From NCBI GenBank assembly GCA_963752745.1, contig CAVWAK010000019.1, positions 24,559 to 88,558 on the forward strand: DNA of 64,000 nt, given 5' to 3'. Positions 1 to 8,273 of the stretch are shown here, piece by piece; the stretch's first letter is position 1; the number at the start of each line of letters is the position of its first letter. The DNA comes from Thiogranum sp963752745. GTDB lineage: Bacteria > Pseudomonadota > Gammaproteobacteria > DSM-19610. The position numbers were made by a program, and so were the translations under genes. The notes beneath the pieces were generated by a model. The model ran no database searches and was not told the DNA's origin. It worked only from the letters and a program-made list of their open reading frames with translations.

Positions 1-1
1 T

Positions 2-1957
2 TACGCGGGTGGTGCATTTAATTCAGTCGGGGGCGTAGAACGCAATCGTTTGGCGGCTATAGATCTCACTACCGGTATGGTCAGCAGCTGGAATCCCGAT
101 GTGACCGCAAGCGGAGGCAATGCCGGCGTCCACGCATTGTTGCTCGATGGCAACACGCTGTATGTGGGCGGTCAGTTTGCGCAAGTGGGTGGGGTAGCAC
201 GCAACCTTATTGCCGCAGTAGACACCGCTACCGGGTTACCGACTGCCTGGGACCCGAACGCCAGCAGCACTTCATTTTTCCAGCCGGGTATCAACGCATT
301 TCTGTTGGATGGAACGACACTGTATGCAGGTGGAGCCTTTAATGCCATCGGCGGATTCACCCGCAATAACATCGCAGCCATCGACACTACAACCGGTAAT
401 GTTACCGCGTGGGATCCGGATATCACCAATGGCACCATCTTTATGGATGGTGTGTATGCCATGATTCTTGACGGAACGACGCTCTACGCCGGTGGAAACT
501 TCGACACGGTAGCAGGCATCCCAAGGAATAATATCGTCGCGCTCGACACATCAACAGGCTTACCCACACCGTGGAACCCGGACATCACTGGATCCAACTC
601 CTATTTCGACGGTGTTCAGTCATTGGAATTTGATGGTGAAACGCTCTATGTGGGTGGGAGTTTCGATAGCGCAGGCGGTGCCGCGCGAAACTTTCTCGCC
701 GGCATCGACCTGTCCGGGCTGGCGACAGCGTTCCAGCCTCTTGTCACTATCCCTAATCCGCTTTTCACAAGTGTACAAACGCTATATCTCGATGGTTCCA
801 CTCTGTACCTGGGTGGAAACTTCACGGCGGTGAATGGCGTCACTCGAAACAACCTTGCCTCGCTGGATGTCGATGCACAAGCGCTGACTGCCTGGGACCC
901 GAATCCGACTCCGAGTGCAAGTGCCAAAGTACGCACCCTGAACAAGCAGCCTGAAACACTGTATGTGGGCAGTGACCCTGGAAATGGTTGGAGACAGTTG
1001 TCGGTGTTCGACTTTCTGCCTCCAGGCGCGGACGCCAGCCCCGGCAGCGGAACCTATTCCAGTACACAGCTTGTCGCGCTTTCCTGTATTGACAACTCCA
1101 CAAGCGGCTGCACAAAAATACGTTACAGCACGGACGGGAGTACACCGAACACCACCTCGGCCGTTTTCACTGCACCTCTCTCTATCAGCTCAAATACAAG
1201 GTTGAGTTTCTTTTCCACTGACAACCTCGGCATCGACGGTCCGTTACAGACCCGGGACTACGTGATAGATAGTGAACCACCGGTAACGACTGCGTCATTG
1301 ACAGGAGGAATGTACAACGGCAATCAGCTTATTACACTGAGTTGTGCTGATTCAAACACTGGGTGCAACACCATTTATTACACGGACGATGGCAGTACAC
1401 CAGGCGTTTCATCGATGCTTTACACCGGGCCAATAGCTGTTAATACCAGTCTGACCCTTAAAATTTCAGCCGTGGATATCGCAGGCAATGCCGAACCGGT
1501 CAAATCGGAGACGTATCAGATAAACGGCATTCCTGTCGTCGATGCCAAGTCCATAACATTCTTTACAGGCCACCAGATGTTTGGCGTACTGTCGGGAAGC
1601 GATACGGATAATGAGCCTTTATCTTATTCGATAGTAAGCGACCCAGCTCAGGGGGCGGTCAGTATCGTCAACCAAAATACAGGCCTTTATCAATACATCC
1701 CGAACCCTGGACACAACGGCGCCGACAGTTTCACGTATAAAGCGAATGATGGGAAGACCGATTCCAATATCGTCACTGTCAACATCACTATCGACTCAGT
1801 TGCTGTCCCTTCATCCTCCAGTCGCAATTCGGGTGGATGCAGCCTGTCAAGCTCGGCGGGTTCAGGCCCGGTCTTACCGCTGTTGTTGCTGCTTTGTGTG
1901 GTATGGAAAATTCGCGGCTTGCGTGTAGTGCAAGTGCAGGGCGTACAGGAAGAATAA
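2..1957 (+). CDS. Surface beta-propeller-like repeat protein, 5' end outside window
   Basis: The reading frame is open from base 2, and the repeat pattern already runs there, so the start lies upstream of the window. The first part has about six tandem repeats of roughly 50 residues built on LYVGGxF..VGG..RN.LAA.D..TG..T.W.P, a propeller-like pattern. Two chitobiase/hexosaminidase C-terminal-type domains follow (key motif YSTDGSTP, then YTDDGSTP), each with paired Cys. Next comes a cadherin-like domain (GADSFTYKANDG). The tail is Ser/Gly-rich with GGCSLS, a hydrophobic stretch (PVLPLLLLLCVVW) and basic residues, like JDVT- or MYXO-CTERM sorting signals. This predicts an exported protein processed and anchored at the cell surface. 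Ligand unknown. The domain reading is firm as a pattern; the sorting class is inference. Confidence 0.75.
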   Translation, partial: YAGGAFNSVGGVERNRLAAIDLTTGMVSSWNPDVTASGGNAGVHALLLDGNTLYVGGQFAQVGGVARNLIAAVDTATGLPTAWDPNASSTSFFQPGINAFLLDGTTLYAGGAFNAIGGFTRNNIAAIDTTTGNVTAWDPDITNGTIFMDGVYAMILDGTTLYAGGNFDTVAGIPRNNIVALDTSTGLPTPWNPDITGSNSYFDGVQSLEFDGETLYVGGSFDSAGGAARNFLAGIDLSGLATAFQPLVTIPNPLFTSVQTLYLDGSTLYLGGNFTAVNGVTRNNLASLDVDAQALTAWDPNPTPSASAKVRTLNKQPETLYVGSDPGNGWRQLSVFDFLPPGADASPGSGTYSSTQLVALSCIDNSTSGCTKIRYSTDGSTPNTTSAVFTAPLSISSNTRLSFFSTDNLGIDGPLQTRDYVIDSEPPVTTASLTGGMYNGNQLITLSCADSNTGCNTIYYTDDGSTPGVSSMLYTGPIAVNTSLTLKISAVDIAGNAEPVKSETYQINGIPVVDAKSITFFTGHQMFGVLSGSDTDNEPLSYSIVSDPAQGAVSIVNQNTGLYQYIPNPGHNGADSFTYKANDGKTDSNIVTVNITIDSVAVPSSSSRNSGGCSLSSSAGSGPVLPLLLLLCVVWKIRGLRVVQVQGVQEE

Positions 1958-1995
1958 AAGCCCTTTTCCCCCAAAGTCCGCAGCTTTATATCAGC

Positions 1996-2015
1996 CGTCC
2001 GTCTTGCGGACGTTT
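1996..2015 (+). terminator. Possible weak terminator after the surface protein
   Basis: A 6-bp stem (CGTCCG / CGGACG) with a 5-nt loop is followed by only three T. It lies about 40 bases after the stop of the surface protein. The short U tract makes intrinsic termination uncertain. Confidence 0.3.
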
Positions 2016-2034
2016 GGATCCTGAGTTTTCATGC

Positions 2035-2216
2035 TCAGTCTCCACCAGGAGTTTTTACTCTGACCTCTTTATATCCGACGCGCGCCAGTACCATCAACTG
2101 GTAGGGTTCCATCATCAGTTCCTGTGCTGCCGTGATCGTCTGGCCGGCATACAGGTCGACCATCGTCTTTCGCATCCCCATCTGTCGCAGCCACCTTGCC
2201 TTAACATTGTTTTTGG
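2035..2216 (-). pseudogene. C-terminal remnant, possibly of a GH13-type enzyme
   Basis: The minus strand is open through this stretch and encodes a segment containing DLYAGQTITAAQELMMEPYQ followed by LMVLARVG. That resembles the last beta-sheet domain of alpha-amylase-like enzymes. There is no start or catalytic domain. The last residues (EVRVKTPGG, then stop TGA at 2035-2037) come from one of the dispersed GTCAGAGTAAAAACTCC repeats, so the repeat supplies the present stop. Family assignment is tentative. Confidence 0.3.
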
Positions 2217-2843
2217 TCAGGCTGCGTCGGCCACCTCCCTTTCATGCGCCCGGGCAAGCGCGGGCCGGTCCTGCAAGCGTTCGAGGTAGGTGTTCAGGCT
2301 GTGGTTCCCGGTGAGCCACCCGGCTGATGAAGCCCAGGCCAGGGTGTGACCAATCAGTATATCCGCTAGCGTGAATTGTTCGCCGAGGATGTAAGCGTCC
2401 TGCGGCAGCCCGGCTTCCAGAACCTCCAGGGCGACGCTGAACTCATACCTGGCCGTTTTGTCCATACCAGCAACCCGCCACTGCTTTGGCAGGGCAAGGG
2501 TATGCTTGGCATGGGTCCACAGGGGTTGCTCGAGTTCGGTGACCGCAAAACTGCACCACTGCAGCAACCGGGCCTGTTGTCGCGGCGAGGGATCGGAAAG
2601 CAGGCGACGTTCCGGGTCCAGCTCTGCCAGGTAAAGGCAAATGGCCATCGACTCGGTAAGCAGGAGATCTTCATCCTGCAGGACTGGCACCTTCATTCCC
2701 GGGTTGAGCTCCGCAAGCGAGCGATCGCCGGCGCGTCCATGGCGCAGGTCCGCTGCTACGTATTGATAAGGCAAACCCAATTCCTCAAGTGTCCACAGTA
2801 CCCGGGTGGAGCGGCTTCCCGACAGCCCGTACAGAGTCATCAT
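2217..2843 (-). CDS. Glutathione S-transferase family protein
   Basis: This 208-residue cytosolic protein has the two-domain GST layout. The N-terminal thioredoxin-like half (residues 1-80) starts with LYGLSGSRSTRVLWTLEELG and contains the cis-Pro/ESMAI glutathione-binding loop (KVPVLQDEDLLLTESMAICLYL shape, Pro near 53, Glu-Ser near 65). The helical half contains the FTLADILIGHTL N-capping motif. It likely conjugates or reduces electrophiles with glutathione; substrate unknown. It starts with ATGATG, and the stop of a DUF1569-like remnant overlaps this start, suggesting the two were once translationally coupled. Length is normal for the family. Confidence 0.85.
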   Translation of the reverse strand: MMTLYGLSGSRSTRVLWTLEELGLPYQYVAADLRHGRAGDRSLAELNPGMKVPVLQDEDLLLTESMAICLYLAELDPERRLLSDPSPRQQARLLQWCSFAVTELEQPLWTHAKHTLALPKQWRVAGMDKTARYEFSVALEVLEAGLPQDAYILGEQFTLADILIGHTLAWASSAGWLTGNHSLNTYLERLQDRPALARAHEREVADAA

Positions 2844-2966
2844 GGCTGCATGCCTCCGAGCTGCAGGATCTTCTCGATCTGCTTACGATGCACCCGCTGG
2901 TGCACCGCGCCCAGGTTCAGCCACTGCCTTGCGGTCAGCGGGCCGACCCAGGGATGGGGATGGGTG
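2840..2966 (-). pseudogene. C-terminal remnant of a DinB/DUF1569-like protein
   Basis: The minus strand upstream of the GST encodes HPHPWVGPLTARQWLNLGAV, then HQRVHRKQIEKILQLGGMQP and a TGA that overlaps the GST ATG. This matches the C-terminal end of DinB/DUF1569 proteins (the HPxxGPLT..QW..L...H..H pattern). The frame has no start and meets a plus-strand remnant near 2966. The 5' part has been lost. Confidence 0.5.
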
Positions 2967-2974
2967 CATGGTGA

Positions 2975-3196
2975 GTGCTGGTTCACCACGTCCCTGGACA
3001 GGGTGTGGTCAAAGCGCGGCAGGAACGCCCGGTACGTTATGCCTATGAACTCACTTCCATGGGCGAGGACCTGTTACCCGTGCTTGCGGAGATCGCCCGC
3101 TGGGCCAATCGCCATATCCCGGGTACCGTAAAGCCACCGGCCAGTCTAACCAGGCGGCTGAAGGCTGCGGGAAAGAGGCCGGGGAAGTCTAAATAG
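2975..3196 (+). pseudogene. C-terminal remnant of an HxlR-type winged-helix regulator
   Basis: The open frame begins with a GTG and encodes VPGQGVVKARQERPVRYAYE followed by LTSMGEDLLPVLAEIARWAN. This is the wing and C-terminal dimer helix of HxlR-family regulators (pattern YxLTxxGxxLxPVLxxIxxW). The recognition helix and everything before it are missing. The fragment abuts the divergent DUF1569-like remnant, so a deletion seems to have removed both 5' ends. A short product could still be made but would lack the DNA-binding helix. Confidence 0.5.
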
Positions 3197-3229
3197 AACG
3201 CGTGGCGCGAAAGGGAATATTCAAAAGAA

Positions 3230-3292
3230 CAGGGGACAGAAAACGTGTTTATAGAGAAAAAAGGGAAGGAGTTTTTACTCTGACCCCAATTA
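3230..3292. repeat. GGGG-CAG repeat, mixed halves
   Basis: The left part reads AGGGGACAGAAAACGTG and the right part GGAGTTTTTACTCTGACCCC. They are halves of two of the dispersed palindrome families seen throughout the window. The right half forms the end of the downstream histidine kinase gene region. Confidence 0.6.
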
Positions 3293-4495
3293 TTCAATTA
3301 TTAGCGGTAATGTGAAGTAGAAAGTCGTGAACTTGTTGGGCAGTGAATCAAATCCAATCGTTCCTCCGTGAAGCTCGATAATCTGCTTACAAATATTCAA
3401 GCCCAAACCTGTACCGGGCTTTTTCTTGTTCTCTGTTGTATTAATCTGCTTAAATCTTTGAAATATATGTTCATGCTGATCTTCGGGAATGCCAGGGCCA
3501 TGATCAACAACTTCGATGCGTACATTATCGTCATTGAGGACCAGCGAAATTTCAATCGTGTCTGCATCATAAGAGAATTTCGCCGCATTGGAAACAAGAT
3601 TGGCCAACACTTGCAGTAGACGATTTTCATCACAATTAACCAGAACGGGGCCTTTTGCTGTAGATCTGGAAACAAGGTCACAGTTACATTGTTTACAGTA
3701 GGATCTATTCAGGTCTATTGCCTTTTCAAGCAGTGGCAGCAAGTCAGAAATATTTTGATCAATTTCCAGTTTGCCTGCTTCCATTTTCGCGAGATCAAGA
3801 ATGTCGTTAACAATGCAAAGAAGCCGATTAGCGTTGCGAAAAGCTATATCCACCATATCGAGCTGTTCATTCTCTAGTTGGCCTACCTGGTTATTCAGGA
3901 GCAGTGAAAGCGATCCACTAATAGACGTCAGGGGAGTTCTCAGCTCATGACTCACCATGGAGATAAATTCGTCCTTGGCGTTCTCCAGGGTCTCCAGCTC
4001 TTTAACTTTCAGGCGCAGTTCCAGCTGAGATACGACTTGACGCGCCAGGGCCCCAAGAGCACTCTTTTGCGCCTCGGAAATAGTTCGAGGTTCATTGGCA
4101 ATAACGCATAAGGTTCCAAGCCTGAGGTTGTCACTGGTTACCAGCGGTGCCCCCGCATAGAATTTGACAAGTGGGGCGCCAGTCGCGAGGGGGTTATCAA
4201 AAAACCTTTCATCTTTGCCGGAATCCTCCACAATAAAAACATTATCGTCAAGAATAGCGTGCGAACAGAAGGCGACATTGCGCGGAGTTTCGCGCGCGTC
4301 CAGACCATGGTGGGATTTGAACCATTGGCGATCACGGTCAACCAGACTTACCAGCGCGATCGGGGTGTCGCAGATAGTTGCTGCGAGATTGGTGAGATCG
4401 TCGTAGGCCTGCTCCTCCAGTGTGTCGAGGATACCCAGCTCGTCCAGACGACGGATTCGCTCTGCTTCGTTGTCCGGTAACGGTGCTGACTTCAT
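3290..4495 (-). CDS. GAF-domain sensor histidine kinase
   Basis: This soluble 401-residue kinase has a GAF domain (about 20-165) that starts with the ERIRRLDELGILDT signature. The dimerisation helix carries the phospho-acceptor His near residue 183 (SHELRTPLT). The ATPase domain shows the N box (NLVSNAAKFS), G1 (DHGPGIPED), F (IFQRF) and G2 (GTGLGLNICKQI). It probably autophosphorylates on His and passes phosphate to a response regulator encoded elsewhere, since no regulator lies next to it. No membrane segment is visible, so it likely senses a cytoplasmic or diffusible signal. The ATG is followed at once by a plausible N-terminus. The stop lies inside the repeat-derived CAATTATT sequence. 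Confidence 0.85.
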   Translation of the reverse strand: MKSAPLPDNEAERIRRLDELGILDTLEEQAYDDLTNLAATICDTPIALVSLVDRDRQWFKSHHGLDARETPRNVAFCSHAILDDNVFIVEDSGKDERFFDNPLATGAPLVKFYAGAPLVTSDNLRLGTLCVIANEPRTISEAQKSALGALARQVVSQLELRLKVKELETLENAKDEFISMVSHELRTPLTSISGSLSLLLNNQVGQLENEQLDMVDIAFRNANRLLCIVNDILDLAKMEAGKLEIDQNISDLLPLLEKAIDLNRSYCKQCNCDLVSRSTAKGPVLVNCDENRLLQVLANLVSNAAKFSYDADTIEISLVLNDDNVRIEVVDHGPGIPEDQHEHIFQRFKQINTTENKKKPGTGLGLNICKQIIELHGGTIGFDSLPNKFTTFYFTLPLIIE

Positions 4496-4686
4496 TGTCT
4501 TGATCTCGTGATAAGCTTAACATCCAGTGTCATAGTAAAAACTATCGCCTTATTAGCCATTGCGGGTTTTTACTGCCGCACTTGCATGAATATTTCCCTG
4601 TTTTACGTCTTTTTACAGCCAATCACCAGCTTTAGACCTGCAAGCCCCCTTGCCACTTCCGTTTGGATTGTAGCAAATAGGGCGTT

Positions 4687-4734
4687 AAAGGGGGCAGTAC
4701 CCTTTAATTCGCATAAAGGGTACTGACCCCTTTT
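4687..4734. repeat. Palindromic GGGG-CAG repeat
   Basis: Arms AAAGGGGGCAGTACCCTTTA (4687-4706) and TAAAGGGTACTGACCCCTTT (from 4714) flank a 7-nt spacer. It lies between the histidine kinase and AraC genes and could also act as a bidirectional terminator. Confidence 0.7.
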
Positions 4735-4746
4735 CCGCTTTTCCGT

Positions 4747-5700
4747 TTATTCATGTCTAACACTCCCCGGCGCCACCCCAAACTCGCGCTTGAACGCCCT
4801 TGAGAATGCCGCTTCCGATTGATAGCCGAAGCGATCGGCAAGCAGCGCGAGTGAATCCGATGATTCCTGCAGCTGAACGCGTGCGAGTTGCATCCGCAAC
4901 CGGGTGAGATAGCGCTTGGCGGATTCACCGACCAGGTTGGTAAAGCGGGCCGAAAAACCTGAGCGCGACATACCGACCGCTTTGGCAAGCGACGCCACGG
5001 TCCAGTCTTTTTCGGGTTCGCGGTGTATCGCAGCGAGCGACGTGCCGACCTGTTTATCGCGCAAGGCCGCCAGCCAACCACGTTCCGTTTCGGGCACCGA
5101 GTCAATCCAGGCGCGGATGGCCTGAATGATGAGGATATCCGCCAGATGTGTGATGACGGTTTCTCCACCCGGTCGCAGTTCCCTGGCTTCACGGGCGATA
5201 AAGCGCAGCGTACTTTGCAGCCAGCTGCCCTCATCATCGTTCCAGGTGTCGATCTGCAACACCCGGGGGAGCAGGGCGATGAGTTGCCGGCCTGCCACGT
5301 GGTCGAAGCGGACCACACCGCAGGTCAACTGGGTGAGTTCACCCGCGCCACCGTAACGCATGACCTCGTAGCGGTCGCTGACTTGCTCGACCGGTATATC
5401 GAACAGCGGCACCAGCTCGTCTGTCGGGCTGCTGCGGATACAGTGGCCGTTACCCTGGGGAACGAGTGCCAGGCTGCCTTGTTGCAGCAGGCGCGGTGCT
5501 TCGCCTTCAACCTCGAGCCAGCAGTGACCGCCGGTGACGACATGAAACATCATGTGTCCCTCAAACGCCGGCATGTCGATACCCCAGGGCGCGGTCAGCT
5601 CGGACCGGCAATACAGCGTTCCGGTAGGCTTAAGCAAGTGCAGCGTTTCGCCGAGCGGGTCGGTGAACCCGGGGATCGTGGTGTCAGTGCGCCGCTTCAT
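4747..5700 (-). CDS. AraC-family transcriptional regulator, cupin sensor domain
   Basis: The protein has an N-terminal cupin-type ligand domain (about 20-190, with the HMMFHVVTGGHCWLEVEG strand pair) and a C-terminal AraC double helix-turn-helix (about 220-317). The latter includes LAKAVGMSRSGFSARF and LADRFGYQSEAAFSRAFKRE. I chose the ATG at 5698-5700 (MKRRTD), giving 317 residues; a longer frame to 5814 would add an implausible hydrophobic leader and overlap the divergent gene. It is transcribed away from an NmrA-like oxidoreductase across a 145-base region, the usual arrangement for a regulator and its target. It therefore probably controls that gene and itself. Confidence 0.85.
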   Translation of the reverse strand: MKRRTDTTIPGFTDPLGETLHLLKPTGTLYCRSELTAPWGIDMPAFEGHMMFHVVTGGHCWLEVEGEAPRLLQQGSLALVPQGNGHCIRSSPTDELVPLFDIPVEQVSDRYEVMRYGGAGELTQLTCGVVRFDHVAGRQLIALLPRVLQIDTWNDDEGSWLQSTLRFIAREARELRPGGETVITHLADILIIQAIRAWIDSVPETERGWLAALRDKQVGTSLAAIHREPEKDWTVASLAKAVGMSRSGFSARFTNLVGESAKRYLTRLRMQLARVQLQESSDSLALLADRFGYQSEAAFSRAFKREFGVAPGSVRHE

Positions 5701-5845
5701 GGCCTGTACCTTGCCATGAATCCCGATTGAGAATCCAGACGAAATGGACGAAAAGCAAAGAAATATCGACAATAAGTGATTAAACATCCTGTGCGTGGCT
5801 CGCATACTAAACATCCATCACGAGTCCACACAGGAGGTAGAAGTC

Positions 5846-6691
5846 ATGAAACAGCCACCCATTCTCATCATCGGTAAAAACGGCAAGACCGGCAGCCGGG
5901 TCAACCAGCGCCTGCAAGCCCTTGGCTATGCAACACGCCCCGTATCCCGATCAACCCGTCCAGCGTTCGACTGGGAGAACCCCGCGACATGGCGATCGGC
6001 CATCGAGGGTACTGACACAGCCTATGTCACCTACCAGCCGGACCTGGCCGTACCCGGTGCAGAATTGACCATCAAGGCATTTGTACGCGTCGCCGCGGAA
6101 GCCGGATTGAAACACATCGTACTGCTCTCGGGTCGCGGCGAGAAAGGTGCAGAGCGTGCCGAGGAGATACTCAAAGCCAGCGGACTTGCATGGAACATCG
6201 TCAGAGCCAGCTGGTTCTGCCAGAACTTCAGTGAAAGCTTTATGCTCGAAGGCATCCTGGCGGGCGAGTTGGTATTACCGGCAGGCGACACCGTTGAACC
6301 CTTTATTGACGCGGACGATATCGCCGACGTTGCGGTTGCCGCGTTAACCGAACCCCGTCAGCGTAACAAACTGTTCGAAGTCACCGGCCCACGAGCGATG
6401 ACCTTCGCACAATGTACTCAGGAAATGTCCGACGCACTTGGCCGGCCGCTGAAGTTTACGACGGTTCCAGTCGACGCCTACATCAATGCGCTGCAGGAAC
6501 AAGGTGTACCGGAAGACATGCAATGGCTACTACGCGAGTTGTTCACTGTCGTGTTTGACGGCAGAAACAGCAAAGTCATGCCCGGTGTTGAAGAGGCGCT
6601 TGGCCGACCGGCGACAGACTTCAAAACCTGGGTGAAAAAGACCCTTGAATCCGGCGTCTGGGATACGGTCATGTGGAAGGAGTCAGCGTGA
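5846..6691 (+). CDS. NmrA-like NAD(P)-binding oxidoreductase
   Basis: The 281-residue protein has a Rossmann fold beginning ILIIGKNGKTGSRV, the GxxGxxG nucleotide-binding motif. It carries an atypical-SDR/NmrA body with LKHIVLLSGRGEKG and WNIVRASWFCQNF, the latter typical of ergot-alkaloid-type NAD(P)H-binding proteins. It likely senses or reduces small quinone-like substrates with NADPH; the reaction cannot be read from sequence. The start at 5846 follows an AGGAGG ribosome-binding site at 5832-5837. It is divergent from the AraC regulator at 4747-5700. Confidence 0.8.
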   Translation: MKQPPILIIGKNGKTGSRVNQRLQALGYATRPVSRSTRPAFDWENPATWRSAIEGTDTAYVTYQPDLAVPGAELTIKAFVRVAAEAGLKHIVLLSGRGEKGAERAEEILKASGLAWNIVRASWFCQNFSESFMLEGILAGELVLPAGDTVEPFIDADDIADVAVAALTEPRQRNKLFEVTGPRAMTFAQCTQEMSDALGRPLKFTTVPVDAYINALQEQGVPEDMQWLLRELFTVVFDGRNSKVMPGVEEALGRPATDFKTWVKKTLESGVWDTVMWKESA

Positions 6692-6716
6692 TGTCCCGGT
6701 AAGGAAAACCGTATTC

Positions 6717-6768
6717 GGGGTCAGAGTATAAATAACCAACCTTAACCAGGAGTTTTTACTCTGATCCC
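6717..6768. repeat. GGGG-CAG repeat (GTCAGAGT...ACTCTGATCCC)
   Basis: GGGGTCAGAGTATAAAT is followed by GGAGTTTTTACTCTGATCCC as an imperfect inverted pair. It follows the NmrA-like gene directly. Confidence 0.6.
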
Positions 6769-6776
6769 AAATATGC

Positions 6777-6877
6777 GTGTTCACCTGCAGGAGCGGCCCC
6801 TTTCGCCGCGATTATTCGTTAAGCCAAATCGCGGCGAAAGGCGACGCTCCTAAGGGGGCTTCGATCTGATCGCAGCT
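6777..6877. repeat. REP-like element, copy 1
   Basis: A 101-base element runs from GTGTTCACCTGCAGGAGCGG to GATCGCAGCT. It holds an inverted pair (TTCGCCGCGAT / ATCGCGGCGAA) around GTTAAGCCAA. A near-identical direct copy lies at 7581-7680. It resembles the GGAGCGGC-type REP sequences of gammaproteobacteria. Confidence 0.8.
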
Positions 6878-7114
6878 AGAAAAAAACAGAGGGATTAAAC
6901 AGTATCCCTACCGTTCCCTTTTTTCATTATATGAACTAAAGGCTATTGACCGCTTTCCTGTAGGGTTAATCGTGGTCTGTCCCTTTTTATTTTTTTACTT
7001 TTTACACTTGACCAGCGTCAACGCGCCCCGAGACGAATCAGGCTAGTTTCCTGATACGCAGCAGGCAGCCAGACGGGTTCGCCGCTGCCAACGAATGAGA
7101 CGGAGTACGACAGT
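6878..7114. other. Intergenic stretch with degraded repeat halves
   Basis: It contains a degenerate GAGGGATTAAACAGTATCCCT hairpin-like half (about 6892) and a GTGGTCTGTCCC half (about 6972). Otherwise nothing was recognised before the GGAG ribosome-binding sequence of the next ORF. Confidence 0.4.
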
Positions 7115-7396
7115 ATGGCCTGCTATAACCCCCGATGCCTGGGGAATTACGATTTCGACAAGATCGCATATTTTGCCCGCAAGCGCTTTATTGAAGGTTG
7201 CCAGACCGTTACGTTACTCGATCAGGCGCGATCGCAGCGCGAAAAGGAAGAGATTGTGCTGGTATCCATGCTTGATATCGCGGACGATCAGGTCTGCGAC
7301 CTGCAGCTCAGCTGCCGGCATGACGAGACCTGCGAGGTGACCACCTGCAGGAGCAAGCTGAAGAAAATGATCGCCGCGGAGCTTGCCGTTCATTAG
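7115..7396 (+). CDS. Small Cys-containing hypothetical protein
   Basis: This 93-residue protein of unrecognised family begins MACYNPRCLGNYDFDKIAYF. It has seven cysteines: a CYNPRC pair at the N-terminus, single Cys near 29 and 61, and a late cluster (CRHDETCEVTTC). The composition is hydrophilic with no signal peptide, so a cytoplasmic metal- or redox-linked protein is possible. A GGAG sequence precedes the ATG. It stands alone between two direct REP copies (6777-6877 and 7581-7680). Function is unknown. Confidence 0.55.
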   Translation: MACYNPRCLGNYDFDKIAYFARKRFIEGCQTVTLLDQARSQREKEEIVLVSMLDIADDQVCDLQLSCRHDETCEVTTCRSKLKKMIAAELAVH

Positions 7397-7405
7397 GATA
7401 GGTAG

Positions 7406-7560
7406 AATAGGGGACAGACCTCTTTTTCGCTTTCGGTGCCACCGATGTGGTGCGCCTGAGCGTGGTGTCGGCTTCGGCCGTGCCGGTACCAGCAGCGGTG
7501 TGGCTGTTCGATTCGGGGTTCATCGCGCTGATAGGGATTCAGCGGCGCAAACAACACTAA
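7406..7560 (+). pseudogene. C-terminal remnant of a PEP-CTERM-type protein
   Basis: The frame GTGCCGGTACCAGCAGCGGT encodes VPVPAAVWLFDSGFIALIGI followed by QRRK and a stop at 7560. This matches the VPxPAAVWLFGSGLxGLIGxxRRK sorting tail of PEP-CTERM/exosortase substrates. Only about 40 residues remain. The upstream part is replaced by a GGGGACAGACC repeat half (7409-7420). It shows that exosortase substrates existed in this lineage. Confidence 0.6.
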
Positions 7561-7580
7561 GGACACCAACGATGTTCTCC

Positions 7581-7680
7581 GTGTTCACCTGTAGCAGCGG
7601 CCTCATGGCCGCGATTATCCGTTAAGCCAAATCGCGGCGAAGGGCGCCGCTCCTACGGGGGCTTCGATTCGATCGCAGCT
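7581..7680. repeat. REP-like element, copy 2
   Basis: Direct copy of the element at 6777-6877. It shares GTGTTCACCTG, GTTAAGCCAAATCGCGGCGA, GCTCCTA and GGGGGCTTCGAT. Nothing further was recognised between it and 7850. Confidence 0.8.
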
Positions 7681-7850
7681 CGCGGCAAATATTCTGCTCG
7701 AGCGTAACGGGCTACAGGCGTTTGCCGGTGATACCGCTGTGATGACCGAGGAATTTCCGGTTAGGCTGTCAATGTCCGACGCTGAAAAATCAACAAGGCA
7801 TGGATGAAGCTAAAAAGCGGCTGGTATCAGCAAGGACCGCTGGGGTAACG

Positions 7851-8273
7851 CTAGCGCAGGGCCGCAAGTGCATACAAACGCGCTTCCGTGATACTCAGTA
7901 TCCAGCCGGTTACCGCTTCAACTTCACCACGAATGTATTCTTCGCGAACCAGAAGCTGTAACGCAGTGACTGTCCTCTGCGGGTCCCTCGTAAAGACGGC
8001 AGACTCGTCGTATTTGGCGAGCGCCCGCTGTATATCCGCAACCAGCGTATCGCCACGGTAGTACTCGGGATGCGCGGCAAGATAGGCACGCCCCAGACGT
8101 GCGCAAGCTTCGGGGTCACCGATAATGTGCGCAAGCCAGACTGGCTCCGCACCAGTGTTTCCCGCTTTACCGACTGATGCAGAATGATCGGTATCCGAAC
8201 ACGCCGCGGTCAGACTGGCCAGCGCCATCAGCAGAAAACGTCGGCGTGATAAACGTATACTCTCGGCAATCAT
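7851..8273 (-). CDS. Tat-exported small lipoprotein-like protein, partner of the GMC oxidoreductase
   Basis: The 140-residue protein opens with a twin-arginine signal (SRRRFLLMALASLTAACS) that ends in a possible lipobox Cys. The mature part has no recognised catalytic motif. It resembles in size and setting the small 'subunit 3'-type partners of membrane-bound GMC dehydrogenases. Its ATG overlaps the stop of the upstream GMC gene (8270-9802) by four bases, so the two are translationally coupled and probably form one complex. The role as a chaperone or export partner is inference. Confidence 0.65.
   Translation of the reverse strand: MIAESIRLSRRRFLLMALASLTAACSDTDHSASVGKAGNTGAEPVWLAHIIGDPEACARLGRAYLAAHPEYYRGDTLVADIQRALAKYDESAVFTRDPQRTVTALQLLVREEYIRGEVEAVTGWILSITEARLYALAALR

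Noticed and set aside
2975..3196. Calling the HxlR-like frame a functional regulator
   Set aside because: The recognition helix is missing and it starts at a deletion scar.
5023..5730. Plus-strand frame opposite the AraC gene
   Set aside because: Overlaps a gene with two clear helix-turn-helix motifs; low-complexity translation.
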